Notes under the pieces: model-generated | Told to the model about the DNA's origin: nothing | Database searches by the model: none | What the model saw: only the letters and a program-made list of their open reading frames with translations | Assembly (NCBI GenBank): GCA_018969425.1 | Contig: JAGWYJ010000023.1 | Span: 1 to 48,588, forward strand | Length of the DNA stretch: 48,588 nt | Source of the DNA: Alphaproteobacteria bacterium | GTDB lineage: Bacteria; Pseudomonadota; Alphaproteobacteria; Caulobacterales; Hyphomonadaceae | Reading direction: 5' to 3' | Made by a program: the position numbers and the translations under genes | Shown: in pieces, positions 9,301-17,844 of the stretch | Position numbering within the stretch: position 1 is the first letter of the stretch | Layout: every line of letters starts with the position of its first letter

Positions 9301-11232
9301 ATGTCGGGAGACGTTTTTGGAAATGGACTTCTGCTGTCCAGATCAATGCGCGTATTGGCGGCCTTTAATCACCAGCACATATTCGTTGATCCGAACCCTG
9401 AAGACCTTGAGCGATCATGGACTGAGAGAAAAAGACTATTTGATCTTCCCCGATCCACATGGGCCGACTACGACCGTTCTCTATTGTCACGAGGAGGGGC
9501 AATATTTGACCGAACGGCGAAATCAATACCGATCTCGCAGGAGGTCGCACAACTCGCCAGTATCACGACACCGACCAGTTCGCCTGATGAACTCATCCGA
9601 GCTCTTCTTGAAGCGGAGGTCGACCTTCTATGGTTCGGAGGGATCGGTACGTTTGTTAAAGCCTCCCACGAAACTCACTCATCTGTGTCTGACAAATCGA
9701 ATGACGCTATTCGCGTTGACGCCAATCGCATGAGGGCGAAAGTTGTTGCAGAGGGGGCGAACCTGGGGCTAACGCAGGCCGCGAGGGTGGAATTCGCCCG
9801 CCGGGGAGGAAGGATCAACACGGACGCGATCGACAATTCCGCCGGAGTGGACTGCTCAGATCACGAAGTGAATATCAAAATTCTTCTTGCTGACTGCATC
9901 CGACGCGGTGGGATATCCAGATATGCCCGAAACGAACTTCTTAGCGAGATGACCGAAGAGGTTGCCGATCTGGTCCTTCGAAACAACTATGATCAGACCC
10001 TGGCCCTCAGCCTGCTTGAACGCTCAGCAGCAGACGACATCGAGAACCATGAACGCTTCATCAAGCGCATGGAGGGCAGCGGCCGCCTTCGTCGCGACCT
10101 CGAGGGCCTGCCTTCGTCAGAAGCGATGGAGGACCTCAAGAGGAAGCGAATGGGACTGACAAGGCCTGAATTGGCGGTCCTTATGGCCTATGCGAAGATG
10201 GACCTGTTTGAGGCGCTTATCAGATCTTCAGCTCCTGACGATCCAGGGTTCGAGAGCCTTCTGAAGAGATATTTTCCGACAGCCCTTCAGGGCTTCAGCT
10301 CGAGCCTTGCAGGACACAGGCTGCGTCGTGAGATCATAGCGACTCTTTTGTCAAATAGATTTGTGAATCTAACCGGACCCGGATTCGTTTCGGAGACGAT
10401 TGACTATGAGGGTCGCGACGCGACGAGAATGGCCCAGGCTCTTGAAGCTGCCCTGCGAGTATTCCGCCTGGACGAATTGACCGACCGCATCAACGCGGAG
10501 GATGGACGGATCCCGGCAGTCGCTCAATTCGAGATGCTGACTGAGACCTCGTCAAATCTGAAGTTTCTCGCCAACGTCTTCGGAAGCTGTCCCCATTTGA
10601 AAGAAGGGGGATCAGTTCAGGACCTTGTAGACAGATACGCGTCAACCGTCCAAGAGATGAGTCCATATCTGCCCGATGTCCTGTCTCCTTTTGTGTTGGC
10701 TCGTGTCCGAACAAGAGAGGCGGCGTATATCAAACTCGGATCGCCGGCGGATCTGGCGCGAGATGTGGCGCTGATCCGTGCGCTAGCCTCCTGCTGCGAA
10801 GTCAAGGATATTTCGATCAAAACGGGCTGGCCGCTCAAAAGTGTTGCCAAGCTTCATCACGACATCGGCTCATCGTTCAGAATAGACGAGCTGCGAGCCG
10901 CCGCCAGGGACGCCTCGGCATCGAATGAGTGGGAAAGAATTGCAATTCAGAAAGTTGCTGAGGAGCTTCCCCGCCAGCAAGCGGAGCTGACTGCGTCGGT
11001 AATCTCATCGGTTGGTCGCGCCTCAGATCCGAAGCAACCCGAAACTTCGATAGTTTTTGAGCGTGCATTCGCTATGTTGGGAGGGGGCGGACAAGCACAG
11101 GCCGACCGGCTAACCAGCCTCATGAAAGCGTCGAGCGAAGGATCTGGCTGGACTCTTGCAAAATTGGTGCTCCTGAGCGAGGCAGTTCGAGAAATCGTAA
11201 ACAGCTGCCAGGATCGCCTGCAGCGCCGTTAG
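6388..11232 (+). CDS. Large NAD-dependent glutamate dehydrogenase (180-kDa class)
   Basis: The frame is open from TTG 6367. I prefer TTG 6388 because GGAG (6377-6380) precedes it by 7 bp, giving about 1614 residues, the usual size for the L-180 NAD-GDH family (GdhB of Pseudomonas, GdhZ of Caulobacter). The catalytic core near residues 800-840 reads GPVARGGIRWSDRREDFR ... VPVGAKGGFF. The NAD-domain segment VVAEGANLGLT and the following INTDAIDNSAGVDCSDHEVN lie near 1120-1165. Long regulatory regions flank the core. It oxidises L-glutamate to 2-oxoglutarate and ammonia. In Caulobacter the homologue also modulates FtsZ, so a link to division is possible but not shown here. Confidence 0.95.
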   Translation: MDPKRDDGDKRPTFNQAFNAALKKRTGLPHPDDLSSFVRQYASDQRHVDQLTLTPEDAANLALDLLEAGRTAASEDRRIIRIRPTKAGNDISETWVAEIVGPDIAFLLDSSVAACQERRVPVHAVKHPVSQIDGRPFSFIQIFIPALDTAKRKGLLNALSEAISDVELANHDFFSMREKMLAAAETLSTIAPRINTFDEEKLEACAFLNWLVEDHFTFLGVRDYVFARDDQGRLTEGEPIPVEGSELGILRDTTRSVLSRRAEPTTLTEQVREFLNEPSALIVAKASFISRVHRRTHADYIGVKRYDHSGNVIGETRFVGLFTSEAYSQSVDLIPLIRRKVDRVRAMHPKDSRFSIKTLNSVLQAYPRDELFQISEPELFRIAEGILQLRMCTDTALFIRRDRFDRYVSALIFCSRDSYNSERRAKAHTLLAKSYGGRSSAFYPAFTDGGLARVHLIIGLDSPHPEPDETDLQNEVRKIFDRWEDKLEQAALVDGPASEEISGFHFTDAYKEAFQPIEALADIRTITAMPRDQQLLARFCGETSRPGEWQIRIYHRDSPVPLTSIVPLLENLGFAVQSEVGHPVKITEIDQTHKQTIHIHHVTALTSSVAAAADSHIEKAIEAVWRGDTENDAFNSLVPQLAIDWRLAALLRTVCRFRSQSGLDPSEAIQIRSLREHKTITSDLIRLFESKFDPDEYLDLNQRQERVTELEASILKSLETVPSIETDRCLRRILSVLIAAVRTNFYLLNAVGERERFISIKIRSADAGPLPAPQPLFETFVWSPEVEGVHLRFGPVARGGIRWSDRREDFRTEVLGLVKAQQVKNAVIVPVGAKGGFFPKLAHPNLGRPRYQEKGAEAYRQFISALLQITDNIQNDATIRDKRLIAWDSDDPYLVVAADKGTSTFSDTANRLAQEHGFWLDDAFASGGSAGYDHKKMGITARGAWEAVKRHFREMGRDPLTEPISVIGIGDMSGDVFGNGLLLSRSMRVLAAFNHQHIFVDPNPEDLERSWTERKRLFDLPRSTWADYDRSLLSRGGAIFDRTAKSIPISQEVAQLASITTPTSSPDELIRALLEAEVDLLWFGGIGTFVKASHETHSSVSDKSNDAIRVDANRMRAKVVAEGANLGLTQAARVEFARRGGRINTDAIDNSAGVDCSDHEVNIKILLADCIRRGGISRYARNELLSEMTEEVADLVLRNNYDQTLALSLLERSAADDIENHERFIKRMEGSGRLRRDLEGLPSSEAMEDLKRKRMGLTRPELAVLMAYAKMDLFEALIRSSAPDDPGFESLLKRYFPTALQGFSSSLAGHRLRREIIATLLSNRFVNLTGPGFVSETIDYEGRDATRMAQALEAALRVFRLDELTDRINAEDGRIPAVAQFEMLTETSSNLKFLANVFGSCPHLKEGGSVQDLVDRYASTVQEMSPYLPDVLSPFVLARVRTREAAYIKLGSPADLARDVALIRALASCCEVKDISIKTGWPLKSVAKLHHDIGSSFRIDELRAAARDASASNEWERIAIQKVAEELPRQQAELTASVISSVGRASDPKQPETSIVFERAFAMLGGGGQAQADRLTSLMKASSEGSGWTLAKLVLLSEAVREIVNSCQDRLQRR

Positions 11233-11248
11233 AGCAAGGTACGGGCAC

Positions 11249-11776
11249 GTGGTCGATCGCGACATGACGTTTCGAGACGCCAGGGCGAGTGACGCCGCGG
11301 ATCTCGCCCGAATTGGGCGCGAGACGTTTGCGGAAACCTTTGGCCACCTGTACCCGCCAGCCGACCTGAAATCGTACCTCGACGAGACCTACAGCCTCGA
11401 AGCAATGAATGAGGACCTGGCCAACCCCGACGTCGAGGTTCGCGTCGCATTTACCGGCAAGCGGATCACCGCTTACTGCAAGATTGGCCCAACCAAATTA
11501 CCAATAGATACAGGGTCAGAGCCATCTCTCGAACTTCATCGTGTTTATGTCTACGAGGCTCGTCAGGGCATAGGAGTCGGGCGGATTCTACTCACATGGG
11601 CGATCGAACGGGCTCGACAGCGAGGAGCGAAGAACCTGTTCCTTGGCGTTTGGGAAGGGAACGAGCGGGCGATTTCCGTCTATGAGACCCGTGGTTTTCA
11701 GAAAGTCGGCTCCTATATCTTCCACGTTGGCGAAAGCCGGGACAATGAACACATTATGCGTCTTAGGCTGACGTGA
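11249..11776 (+). CDS. GNAT-family N-acetyltransferase
   Basis: This 175-residue protein has the GNAT fold landmarks: FRDARASDAADLARIGRETF at the start, LHRVYVYEARQGIGVGRILL as motif A (acetyl-CoA pyrophosphate loop, R/QGIGVG), and NLFLGVWEGNERAISVYETRGFQKVGSYIFHVG as the C-terminal motif. The GTG at 11249 is preceded by AAGG at about 9 bp; the ATG at 11264 would drop five residues but lacks a ribosome site. It starts 16 bp after the dehydrogenase stop, so co-transcription is likely. The substrate cannot be named; resemblance to spermidine/diamine or small-molecule GNATs is only general. Confidence 0.9.
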   Translation: MVDRDMTFRDARASDAADLARIGRETFAETFGHLYPPADLKSYLDETYSLEAMNEDLANPDVEVRVAFTGKRITAYCKIGPTKLPIDTGSEPSLELHRVYVYEARQGIGVGRILLTWAIERARQRGAKNLFLGVWEGNERAISVYETRGFQKVGSYIFHVGESRDNEHIMRLRLT

Positions 11777-11838
11777 GGTGTCTACCGTCCCGGCTTATTT
11801 CCATAAAAGTTAAATGGATTTAGAGGGGCTATCTCATT

Positions 11839-12636
11839 ATGGCGGATTTTTCAGCGCTGGTGTCTGACCCTGGCGCATGGGCGGCTCTTATCTCACTGGT
11901 GGTGATGGAGATCGTCCTCGGGATCGATAATCTGATCTTCATATCCATTCTAACCAACAAGCTGCCGGAAGCCCAAAGACCGAAAGCCCGGACGATCGGC
12001 ATTTCGCTTGCTCTTGGAATGAGGCTCGCTCTTCTTGCTACGCTGGCATGGATCGTCGGACTAACGGCCCCCGTCTTCAATCTGGGCATAACGGGCCCAC
12101 TGAACGAATACGGATATCCGCAATTCGAAACCGAGTTCTCGTGGCGCGATCTCATCCTGATAGCAGGCGGCCTGTTTCTCGTCTGGAAAGCGACCTCTGA
12201 GATTCACCACAACATGACGCCTGAACGGGAGACGGAAGGTCCGAGCCTCGGACGCGTCGGACTGAACTTCGGCGCCGCGATTTTCCAGATCATCCTTCTC
12301 GACTTAGTGTTCTCAATTGACTCGATCCTGACCGCCGTGGGGATGACCGACCATCTTCCGATCATGGTCATCGCTGTGCTGTCGGCAGTTCTGGTCATGC
12401 TTCTGGCGTCAGGCCCCCTTGCGAAGTTCATCCACGACAACCCGTCTGTTGTCATGCTTGCGTTAGGGTTCTTGCTGATGATCGGGATGGTTCTCATCGC
12501 GGACGGCTTCGGAATCCACGTCCCCAAGGGCTATGTATATGCGGCTATGGCTTTCTCCGCCTTCGTGGAGAGCCTCAATCTGATCGCCAGACGGCGCCGA
12601 CTGAAGAAAGAGGCTCATTCCCCGGAAAACGGCTAA
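11839..12636 (+). CDS. TerC-family integral membrane protein
   Basis: This 265-residue polytopic protein has about seven hydrophobic spans. The two paired acidic motifs of the family, [14 protein letters not shown] (about 25-38) and [15 protein letters not shown], are both present, with the characteristic intervening hydrophilic loop ([12 protein letters not shown]). TerC/Alx proteins are implicated in manganese or other metal-ion export and in loading exported metalloenzymes. A GAGGGG ribosome site precedes the ATG. It follows the acetyltransferase by 62 bp and converges on the cytochrome module. Confidence 0.92.
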   Translation: MADFSALVSDPGAWAALISLVVMEIVLGIDNLIFISILTNKLPEAQRPKARTIGISLALGMRLALLATLAWIVGLTAPVFNLGITGPLNEYGYPQFETEFSWRDLILIAGGLFLVWKATSEIHHNMTPERETEGPSLGRVGLNFGAAIFQIILLDLVFSIDSILTAVGMTDHLPIMVIAVLSAVLVMLLASGPLAKFIHDNPSVVMLALGFLLMIGMVLIADGFGIHVPKGYVYAAMAFSAFVESLNLIARRRRLKKEAHSPENG

Positions 12637-12675
12637 GGCCTCTTTGAAAGGCCGAATGGCCGCAATAGCGAGGTT

Positions 12676-12715
12676 GCCTCCAGTGTGATGCTCAAATCGG
12701 GAGCGCGCTGGAGGC
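12676..12715. terminator. Possible hairpin between convergent genes
   Basis: GCCTCCAG (12676-12683) pairs with CTGGAGGC (12708-12715) around a 24-nt loop in the 115-bp gap between terC and the dihaem peroxidase, which converge. There is no U-tract on either strand, so intrinsic termination is doubtful. Confidence 0.25.
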
Positions 12716-12751
12716 GACTTCGCGTTCACGTCCAGGCACATCCTCCGCGAT

Positions 12752-14533
12752 CTATTTTTTCATCGGACTGGAGTATCTGAGATCAGAGGCCAGCTCGACA
12801 TCGTCAAGCGTCTTCATGAACGCCACAAGAGCCGCGCGATCGCTAGGAGAAAGCCCTAGTTGCTGGGCGCCGGCGCCTTGGCGAAGACGATTGTCAAGGG
12901 CGGGCCCAAGACGGATGCCCCGGTCATAGAAGTCCACAACCTGCTCAAGGGTGTCGAACCGGCCGTCATGCATATAAGGCGCAGTCATCGCGACGTTTTT
13001 AAGTGACGGAGACTTAAAAATCCGCGTTTCGCCAGCGTCAAGACCATTACTCAGGGAGTTAGCCGCAAGAGAGAAGCTCGGAGGAAGGTGACAGGCTGAA
13101 CAACCTGCCCCGCCCTGTCCTCGGCCCGTCATGAAAAGCTGACGACCACGATTCTCCTCAACAGTCAGATTGGGCAAATCAACGCCAAGATTGCGATTTG
13201 GCGCTGCCGCGTCGAAAACGGTCGCATATCCCGTGTCCCATCGACTTGAGGAGGACACCAGCGACCGTTCGAACTGAGCAAGCGCACGACCTATCCGAGC
13301 CTCAGAAATAACTGGGGTGCCAAAAGCGAAGCTGAACAGATCGGAATAATACCCGAGCCCCTCCAGCTTCGCGATCAGCGCGCCGAACCCGCCCGCGGCG
13401 TCATTCCAACCCATTTCAATGGAATTGATAATAGGTTGCGACGCCTGATTTTCGACCGAAACGCTTCGCCTGTCCCAGAACATCTCACCCGGTCGATAGA
13501 AACGGACGTTTGCGAGCGCCATAGAGTGGGCAGACGTAAACGACGCTCCGTCAAACCCGACGCTGAAACGCCTTGGGTCTGAAAATCCGTTCGCCTGGTG
13601 ATGGCATGAAGCACAAGCCACCGTGTCATTTCGGCTGAGTCGCTTGTCGTAGAAAAGCACGCGACCCAGCGTTGCTATCCTGTCATCGACGTTGTTGCCC
13701 GGAGGGGTATTATCCAACGCAAATACAGTTCCGTCGAAATATGCTGGAAGATCGAGACGCGAATATGGCGTCACCGTATCAAAATCGACAGTCGTGAACT
13801 CCGCCACGCGGGCTGGTGTCGACGAGGACGGGTTTGGAACGACGTTCAGAGCGCGAGAAGAAGGACCGGCGCCAAGGCTGCTGGAGGCGGAAACCGAGCA
13901 TTGATAGGTCCCGCCATTAGTAAGTCCAAGCACAACGATCGGACTCGACCGACCGAACACTGAGGCGGTAGCCTGTCCAGACACGCAAGCGGCCGAGTAT
14001 CGCACGATTGGAGCGCCTCCCGACGCTGCTGGAGGGTCAAACCTCAGGGCCGCACTTGTGTTTCCAGGCGTAACGCTGACTAAGGTTGGAGCACCAGGCG
14101 TCCCAAGCGTGCCGAGAGGCGTTGCCGATACCGCCGTCGACCTCGGCCCCGCCCCGAACGAGTTCGATGCTGACACCGAGCAGGAGTACGTCACCCCGTT
14201 GGACAACTCTGAGACAGCCAGAGGGCTGGACGATCCTGTCGCCGACACAGTCGTTGCTCCGGCCGTGCAGAACGCGGAGTAGCTCGAAACAGCGCTGGAG
14301 CCGGAAGACGCTGGCGGATTGAAGGAAAGCGATATGGACGCGTTTCCAGGAGTAGCGGAGAGGCCCAAGGGGGCGCCAGGGATATTAATCTGCACGGCGA
14401 CATCGGAGGCGCCTGAAGACCCCCCCCCGCCGCAGGCCGCCGCCAGCAAGCCAGACGCCACCGCCAGCCATCCATGACGCGTTCGGCCAGACAAAATCCC
14501 GCCCATGGGCTCAGTCATCCCTTGGTCCAACAT
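12752..14533 (-). CDS. Dihaem cytochrome c peroxidase/MauG-like lipoprotein with two FN3-like domains
   Basis: This 593-residue predicted lipoprotein has a signal segment ending in LLAAAC with the lipidated Cys at 34. A Gly/Ser linker follows, then two fibronectin-III-like domains (about 50-138 and 147-233), each with a YSxxC...TYxCSVSASxSxGAGP pattern and a cysteine pair. The C-terminal half is a dihaem peroxidase/MauG-like region with CASCH at 307-311 and CSACH at 478-482, plus the late APYMHDGRFDTLEQVVDFYDRG motif that supplies a distal haem ligand in this superfamily. ATG 14533 has GGAG 5 bp upstream. It probably acts in the periplasm or at the outer membrane as a peroxidase or oxidase. 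A G9 tract lies directly after the lipidated cysteine. Confidence 0.88.
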   Translation of the reverse strand: MLDQGMTEPMGGILSGRTRHGWLAVASGLLAAACGGGGSSGASDVAVQINIPGAPLGLSATPGNASISLSFNPPASSGSSAVSSYSAFCTAGATTVSATGSSSPLAVSELSNGVTYSCSVSASNSFGAGPRSTAVSATPLGTLGTPGAPTLVSVTPGNTSAALRFDPPAASGGAPIVRYSAACVSGQATASVFGRSSPIVVLGLTNGGTYQCSVSASSSLGAGPSSRALNVVPNPSSSTPARVAEFTTVDFDTVTPYSRLDLPAYFDGTVFALDNTPPGNNVDDRIATLGRVLFYDKRLSRNDTVACASCHHQANGFSDPRRFSVGFDGASFTSAHSMALANVRFYRPGEMFWDRRSVSVENQASQPIINSIEMGWNDAAGGFGALIAKLEGLGYYSDLFSFAFGTPVISEARIGRALAQFERSLVSSSSRWDTGYATVFDAAAPNRNLGVDLPNLTVEENRGRQLFMTGRGQGGAGCSACHLPPSFSLAANSLSNGLDAGETRIFKSPSLKNVAMTAPYMHDGRFDTLEQVVDFYDRGIRLGPALDNRLRQGAGAQQLGLSPSDRAALVAFMKTLDDVELASDLRYSSPMKK

Positions 14534-14748
14534 GCGCTCTCCACGAACTATCGCTCGCCAGCATCACCAAAGGTCTGAGCCGGACATCCGAAAATTCACA
14601 GCTTGCGCAGGTGAGACAACCACGAATGTGTCAAAAGATGTATCAGGCCGCCGCTTATCTGGCTGACTGAACGAGCTCAGATCGGTCTGACAGCACCTGC
14701 TGCCGGTGAACGCACATTGCTGTTATCAAAAGCCAGGCGAGCTTAGCC

Positions 14749-15183
14749 TCAATAAGGCGTCTCACTATCGGCAGCCGACGCCTGCCGGATCGACTTGAGG
14801 TAGGCCACAAGCGCGTCGGCTGCGAGGACGTTGAAGTCAAAAAGCGGCATATCCTCATGGCCAAGCTTAACGCCGTCGACCAGATGATTTATCAGCGCCT
14901 CTTCATCATAACGCCCAAGGAGGACCGCCATTGAAGGCGCATCGGGCCGCCCTCCCCCTGCGGCGCCAGATCCCAGAGCGTGGCACCCCGCACACTCTCG
15001 CTCGGCAATGACCCTGCCCTGCTCAATCAAAACCGCATCAGGATTGAAGGTTTGAGGGGACGACGCGTCCGGGGTCGATCTCGCAGAGACCTCTGGCGGA
15101 GAACCAGGATCATCCTGACTGCACGCAGCAACGACGAACGCTACACCCAAAACGCCCGTGAGAAAAAGAAACTGACTGCGCAT
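14749..15183 (-). CDS. Small monohaem cytochrome c lipoprotein
   Basis: This 144-residue protein has a lipoprotein signal peptide ending VVAAC (lipidated Cys21), a Ser/Pro linker, and one c-type haem site CAGCH at 64-68. The probable axial methionine lies in HEDMPLFDF. The fold fits a class I cytochrome c. It is upstream of and parallel to the FN3-dihaem peroxidase gene, separated by 215 bp, so it may supply electrons to that enzyme. This partnership is inferred from position. No promoter or terminator was identified in the gap. Confidence 0.87.
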   Translation of the reverse strand: MRSQFLFLTGVLGVAFVVAACSQDDPGSPPEVSARSTPDASSPQTFNPDAVLIEQGRVIAERECAGCHALGSGAAGGGRPDAPSMAVLLGRYDEEALINHLVDGVKLGHEDMPLFDFNVLAADALVAYLKSIRQASAADSETPY

Positions 15184-15372
15184 GCGCGAAGTATTGCCTC
15201 AATTTACGTGATCGAAAAAGCCGCGAGTTCAGACAACCCAATAGAATGAGTCTTCGAAACATTTAGTCCCGAGAACCTTGACAGCTATCAACCCCTCGCT
15301 TTTTTCCGGAAATGCCTGTAGACGGACGCGCGTAAAAGGCCCCTCCCCCAAGAAACGAAAAGCGCCCGTATC

Positions 15373-17193
15373 ATGAATCTCCGCAATATTGCGATCATCG
15401 CGCACGTGGACCATGGCAAAACCACCCTCGTAGACTGCCTGCTTAAGCAGTCCGGCGTCTTCCGGGAAAACGAAGCCACCACAGAACGAATGATGGATTC
15501 GAATGATCTCGAGAGAGAGAGAGGCATCACCATCCTGGCTAAAGCCACTTCGGTGGTCTGGAACGACACACGGATAAACATTGTCGATACCCCGGGCCAT
15601 GCGGACTTCGGAGGAGAGGTGGAACGGATCCTGAATATGGTGGACGGGGCCATCGTGCTCGTAGACGCTGCTGAAGGGCCTATGCCGCAAACGAAATTCG
15701 TAGTCTCCAAAGCCCTAAAGGTCGGACTGCGGCCGATCGTATGCGTGAATAAAATCGACAAGGCGGAAAGCCGTCCGGACGAAGTCATCAATGAGGTGTT
15801 TGATCTGTTCGCCAATCTTGATGCGACGGATGAACAGCTGGACTTCCCGATTATCTACGGTTCCGCCAAGAATGGCTGGATGAGCACTGACGCCACGCGC
15901 AAGACCGAAGACATGACTGAGCTGTTTGAAACAGTGCTCCGCCATGTTCCGGCGCCGTCTGTGGCGGGCGGGTCATTTCGCATGCTCGGCACCACCATCT
16001 CCTCGGATCCCTTCCTTGGACGCATTCTGACGGGCCGGGTAGCGTCAGGCGTCGTGAAACCCAACCAGACCGTCAAGGTTCTGTCACGAACAGGCGAACT
16101 GGTCGAACAAGGACGAGTTTCAAAGGTACTTGCGTTTAGGGGGCTCATTCGCTCTCCAATCGACGAGGGACGGGCTGGGGACATCGTTTCGATTGCTGGC
16201 CTGACAAAAGCCACTGTCGCCGACACGGTCTGCGCACCGGATGTTGCTGAAGCGATGGAAGCCCAGCCGATAGATCCGCCCACCCTGGCGATGACGTTTC
16301 GGGTGAACGACAGCCCTCTGGCGGGTACTGAGGGAAAGAAGGTCACGAGTCGGGTCATTTGGGATCGGCTTCAAAAGGAAGCAGAGGGCAATGTGGCCCT
16401 GCGTATCTCCAGAGCCGCAGAAGGCGACAGCTTTGAAGTCGCGGGTCGGGGAGAACTTCAGCTCGCCGTTCTGATTGAAACGATGAGAAGAGAAGGCTTT
16501 GAACTCGGCGTATCGCGGCCCAAAGTGGTTATGAAAACCGATGAAGAAACCGGCCAGAGGCTGGAGCCCATTGAAGAAGTAGTCATCGACGTCGATGACG
16601 AACACTCTGGTATTGTGGTCCAGAAGCTCTCCGAACGTCGGGCGGACCTGCTCGAGATGCGTCCGTCAGGCGTGGGTCGAACGCGCCTCGTCTTCCACGC
16701 CCCTACGAGAGGGCTTATCGGTTACCAGGGAGAACTGCTTTCCGACACGCGCGGCACGGCTGTGATGAACCGGCTCTTCCACGCCTACGCGCCCCATAAG
16801 GGAGTGATCCAGGGTCGCCATACGGGTGTTCTGATCTCGAATGGTCAAGGTGAGTCAGTCGCCTTCGCGATGTGGAATCTTGAGGATCGCGGTCCGATGA
16901 TGATCGAACCCGGTTCAAAGGTGTACGAAGGGATGATCATCGGAGAACACACAAGGGGCAACGACCTTGAGGTGAACGTCCTCAAGGGTAAGAAACTCAC
17001 CAATGTGAGGGCGTCCGGCTCTGATGAAGCGGTCCGCCTGACGCCGCCCATACGAATGACCCTGGAGAAGGCCCTTGCCTATATCCAGGATGACGAACTT
17101 GTGGAGGTCACCCCCGAGAACATCCGTCTCAGAAAAGTGTATCTTGACCCAAATGACCGGAAGCGCTTTTCCAGAATGACCGCCGACGCTTGA
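15373..17193 (+). CDS. typA: Ribosome-associated GTPase TypA/BipA
   Basis: This 606-residue translational GTPase has the usual length for TypA. It has the P-loop AHVDHGKTT at 10-18, the effector region NDLERERGITI, the G3 motif DTPGHADFGGE, and NKID for base recognition. The EF-G-like domain II/III and the BipA-specific C-terminus (PIRMTLEKALAYIQDDELVEVTP) follow. BipA binds the ribosome and assists 50S assembly and growth under stress or cold. The ribosome site before ATG 15373 is weak. The stop codon overlaps a spurious upstream extension of the next lipoprotein frame. Confidence 0.97.
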   Translation: MNLRNIAIIAHVDHGKTTLVDCLLKQSGVFRENEATTERMMDSNDLERERGITILAKATSVVWNDTRINIVDTPGHADFGGEVERILNMVDGAIVLVDAAEGPMPQTKFVVSKALKVGLRPIVCVNKIDKAESRPDEVINEVFDLFANLDATDEQLDFPIIYGSAKNGWMSTDATRKTEDMTELFETVLRHVPAPSVAGGSFRMLGTTISSDPFLGRILTGRVASGVVKPNQTVKVLSRTGELVEQGRVSKVLAFRGLIRSPIDEGRAGDIVSIAGLTKATVADTVCAPDVAEAMEAQPIDPPTLAMTFRVNDSPLAGTEGKKVTSRVIWDRLQKEAEGNVALRISRAAEGDSFEVAGRGELQLAVLIETMRREGFELGVSRPKVVMKTDEETGQRLEPIEEVVIDVDDEHSGIVVQKLSERRADLLEMRPSGVGRTRLVFHAPTRGLIGYQGELLSDTRGTAVMNRLFHAYAPHKGVIQGRHTGVLISNGQGESVAFAMWNLEDRGPMMIEPGSKVYEGMIIGEHTRGNDLEVNVLKGKKLTNVRASGSDEAVRLTPPIRMTLEKALAYIQDDELVEVTPENIRLRKVYLDPNDRKRFSRMTADA

Positions 17194-17276
17194 TCCTGTC
17201 ACCAAAACGATATGATCCGTCGAACGGCTCGACGAAACCGGTAAGAAGGTCGCCTGCAAGGCCCGTCAACGTGCAG

Positions 17277-17786
17277 ATGAGAGTTAGAATGCTTGCCCGA
17301 GGATACGTCTGGATCGCCGCGCTGCTTGCGCTGAATTTAAACGCCTGCGGGGAGCCTGCGGGGGCGCCCCCGAGCCCCGAGGCTTCGGCTGAAGCCGCGA
17401 GCATCGTATCAGCCTCATCCGAAAACAAGGAGGGCGCCCGTCAATCGCCGCCGCCGCCGCCGTCAGATCCGCTATCCATTGGATCGCAGAGCGCTAAGGA
17501 TGATCTGTATTGCGGAGGCCTGATCCTCGCCGCCTATCCGGTGCCGACAAGCGCCATGAGCCCCACGGACGAAGCAAGGTTGATCAAGAACCAAAACCTT
17601 GGGGTGAGCCTCGCTGATACGGGAATCGATAAGCTGATCGCTGAAGGTGTGGCGCACGCGACCCACGCAGGGGTCATATCGGAAGCCTACACAACCGTGG
17701 CGGCAGCCGACCTCGAAGCCGGCGTCTCCAGAATATCGATGGATGACTGTATTCGGAGAGGCGAGGCCATCCCCCCCATCGAATGA
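17277..17786 (+). CDS. Predicted lipoprotein of unknown function
   Basis: The frame is open from 17190, but the signal peptide begins at ATG 17277: MRVRMLARGYVWIAALLALNLNAC, with the lipobox LNAC placing the lipid on Cys24. An Ala/Ser/Glu- and Pro-rich linker follows, including five prolines encoded by a CCG repeat. A conserved-looking globular part then begins DDLYCGGLILAAY and ends with SMDDCIRRGE; the two cysteines could form a disulfide. I cannot assign a function. It lies downstream of typA and converges on another unknown lipoprotein, with 58 bp between stops. Confidence 0.72.
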   Translation: MRVRMLARGYVWIAALLALNLNACGEPAGAPPSPEASAEAASIVSASSENKEGARQSPPPPPSDPLSIGSQSAKDDLYCGGLILAAYPVPTSAMSPTDEARLIKNQNLGVSLADTGIDKLIAEGVAHATHAGVISEAYTTVAAADLEAGVSRISMDDCIRRGEAIPPIE

Positions 17787-17844
17787 AAGTCTGCGGCGGT
17801 GAGCCCGTACCGTGAAGACGGACGCTCGCACTGAGGCTAGGCGA

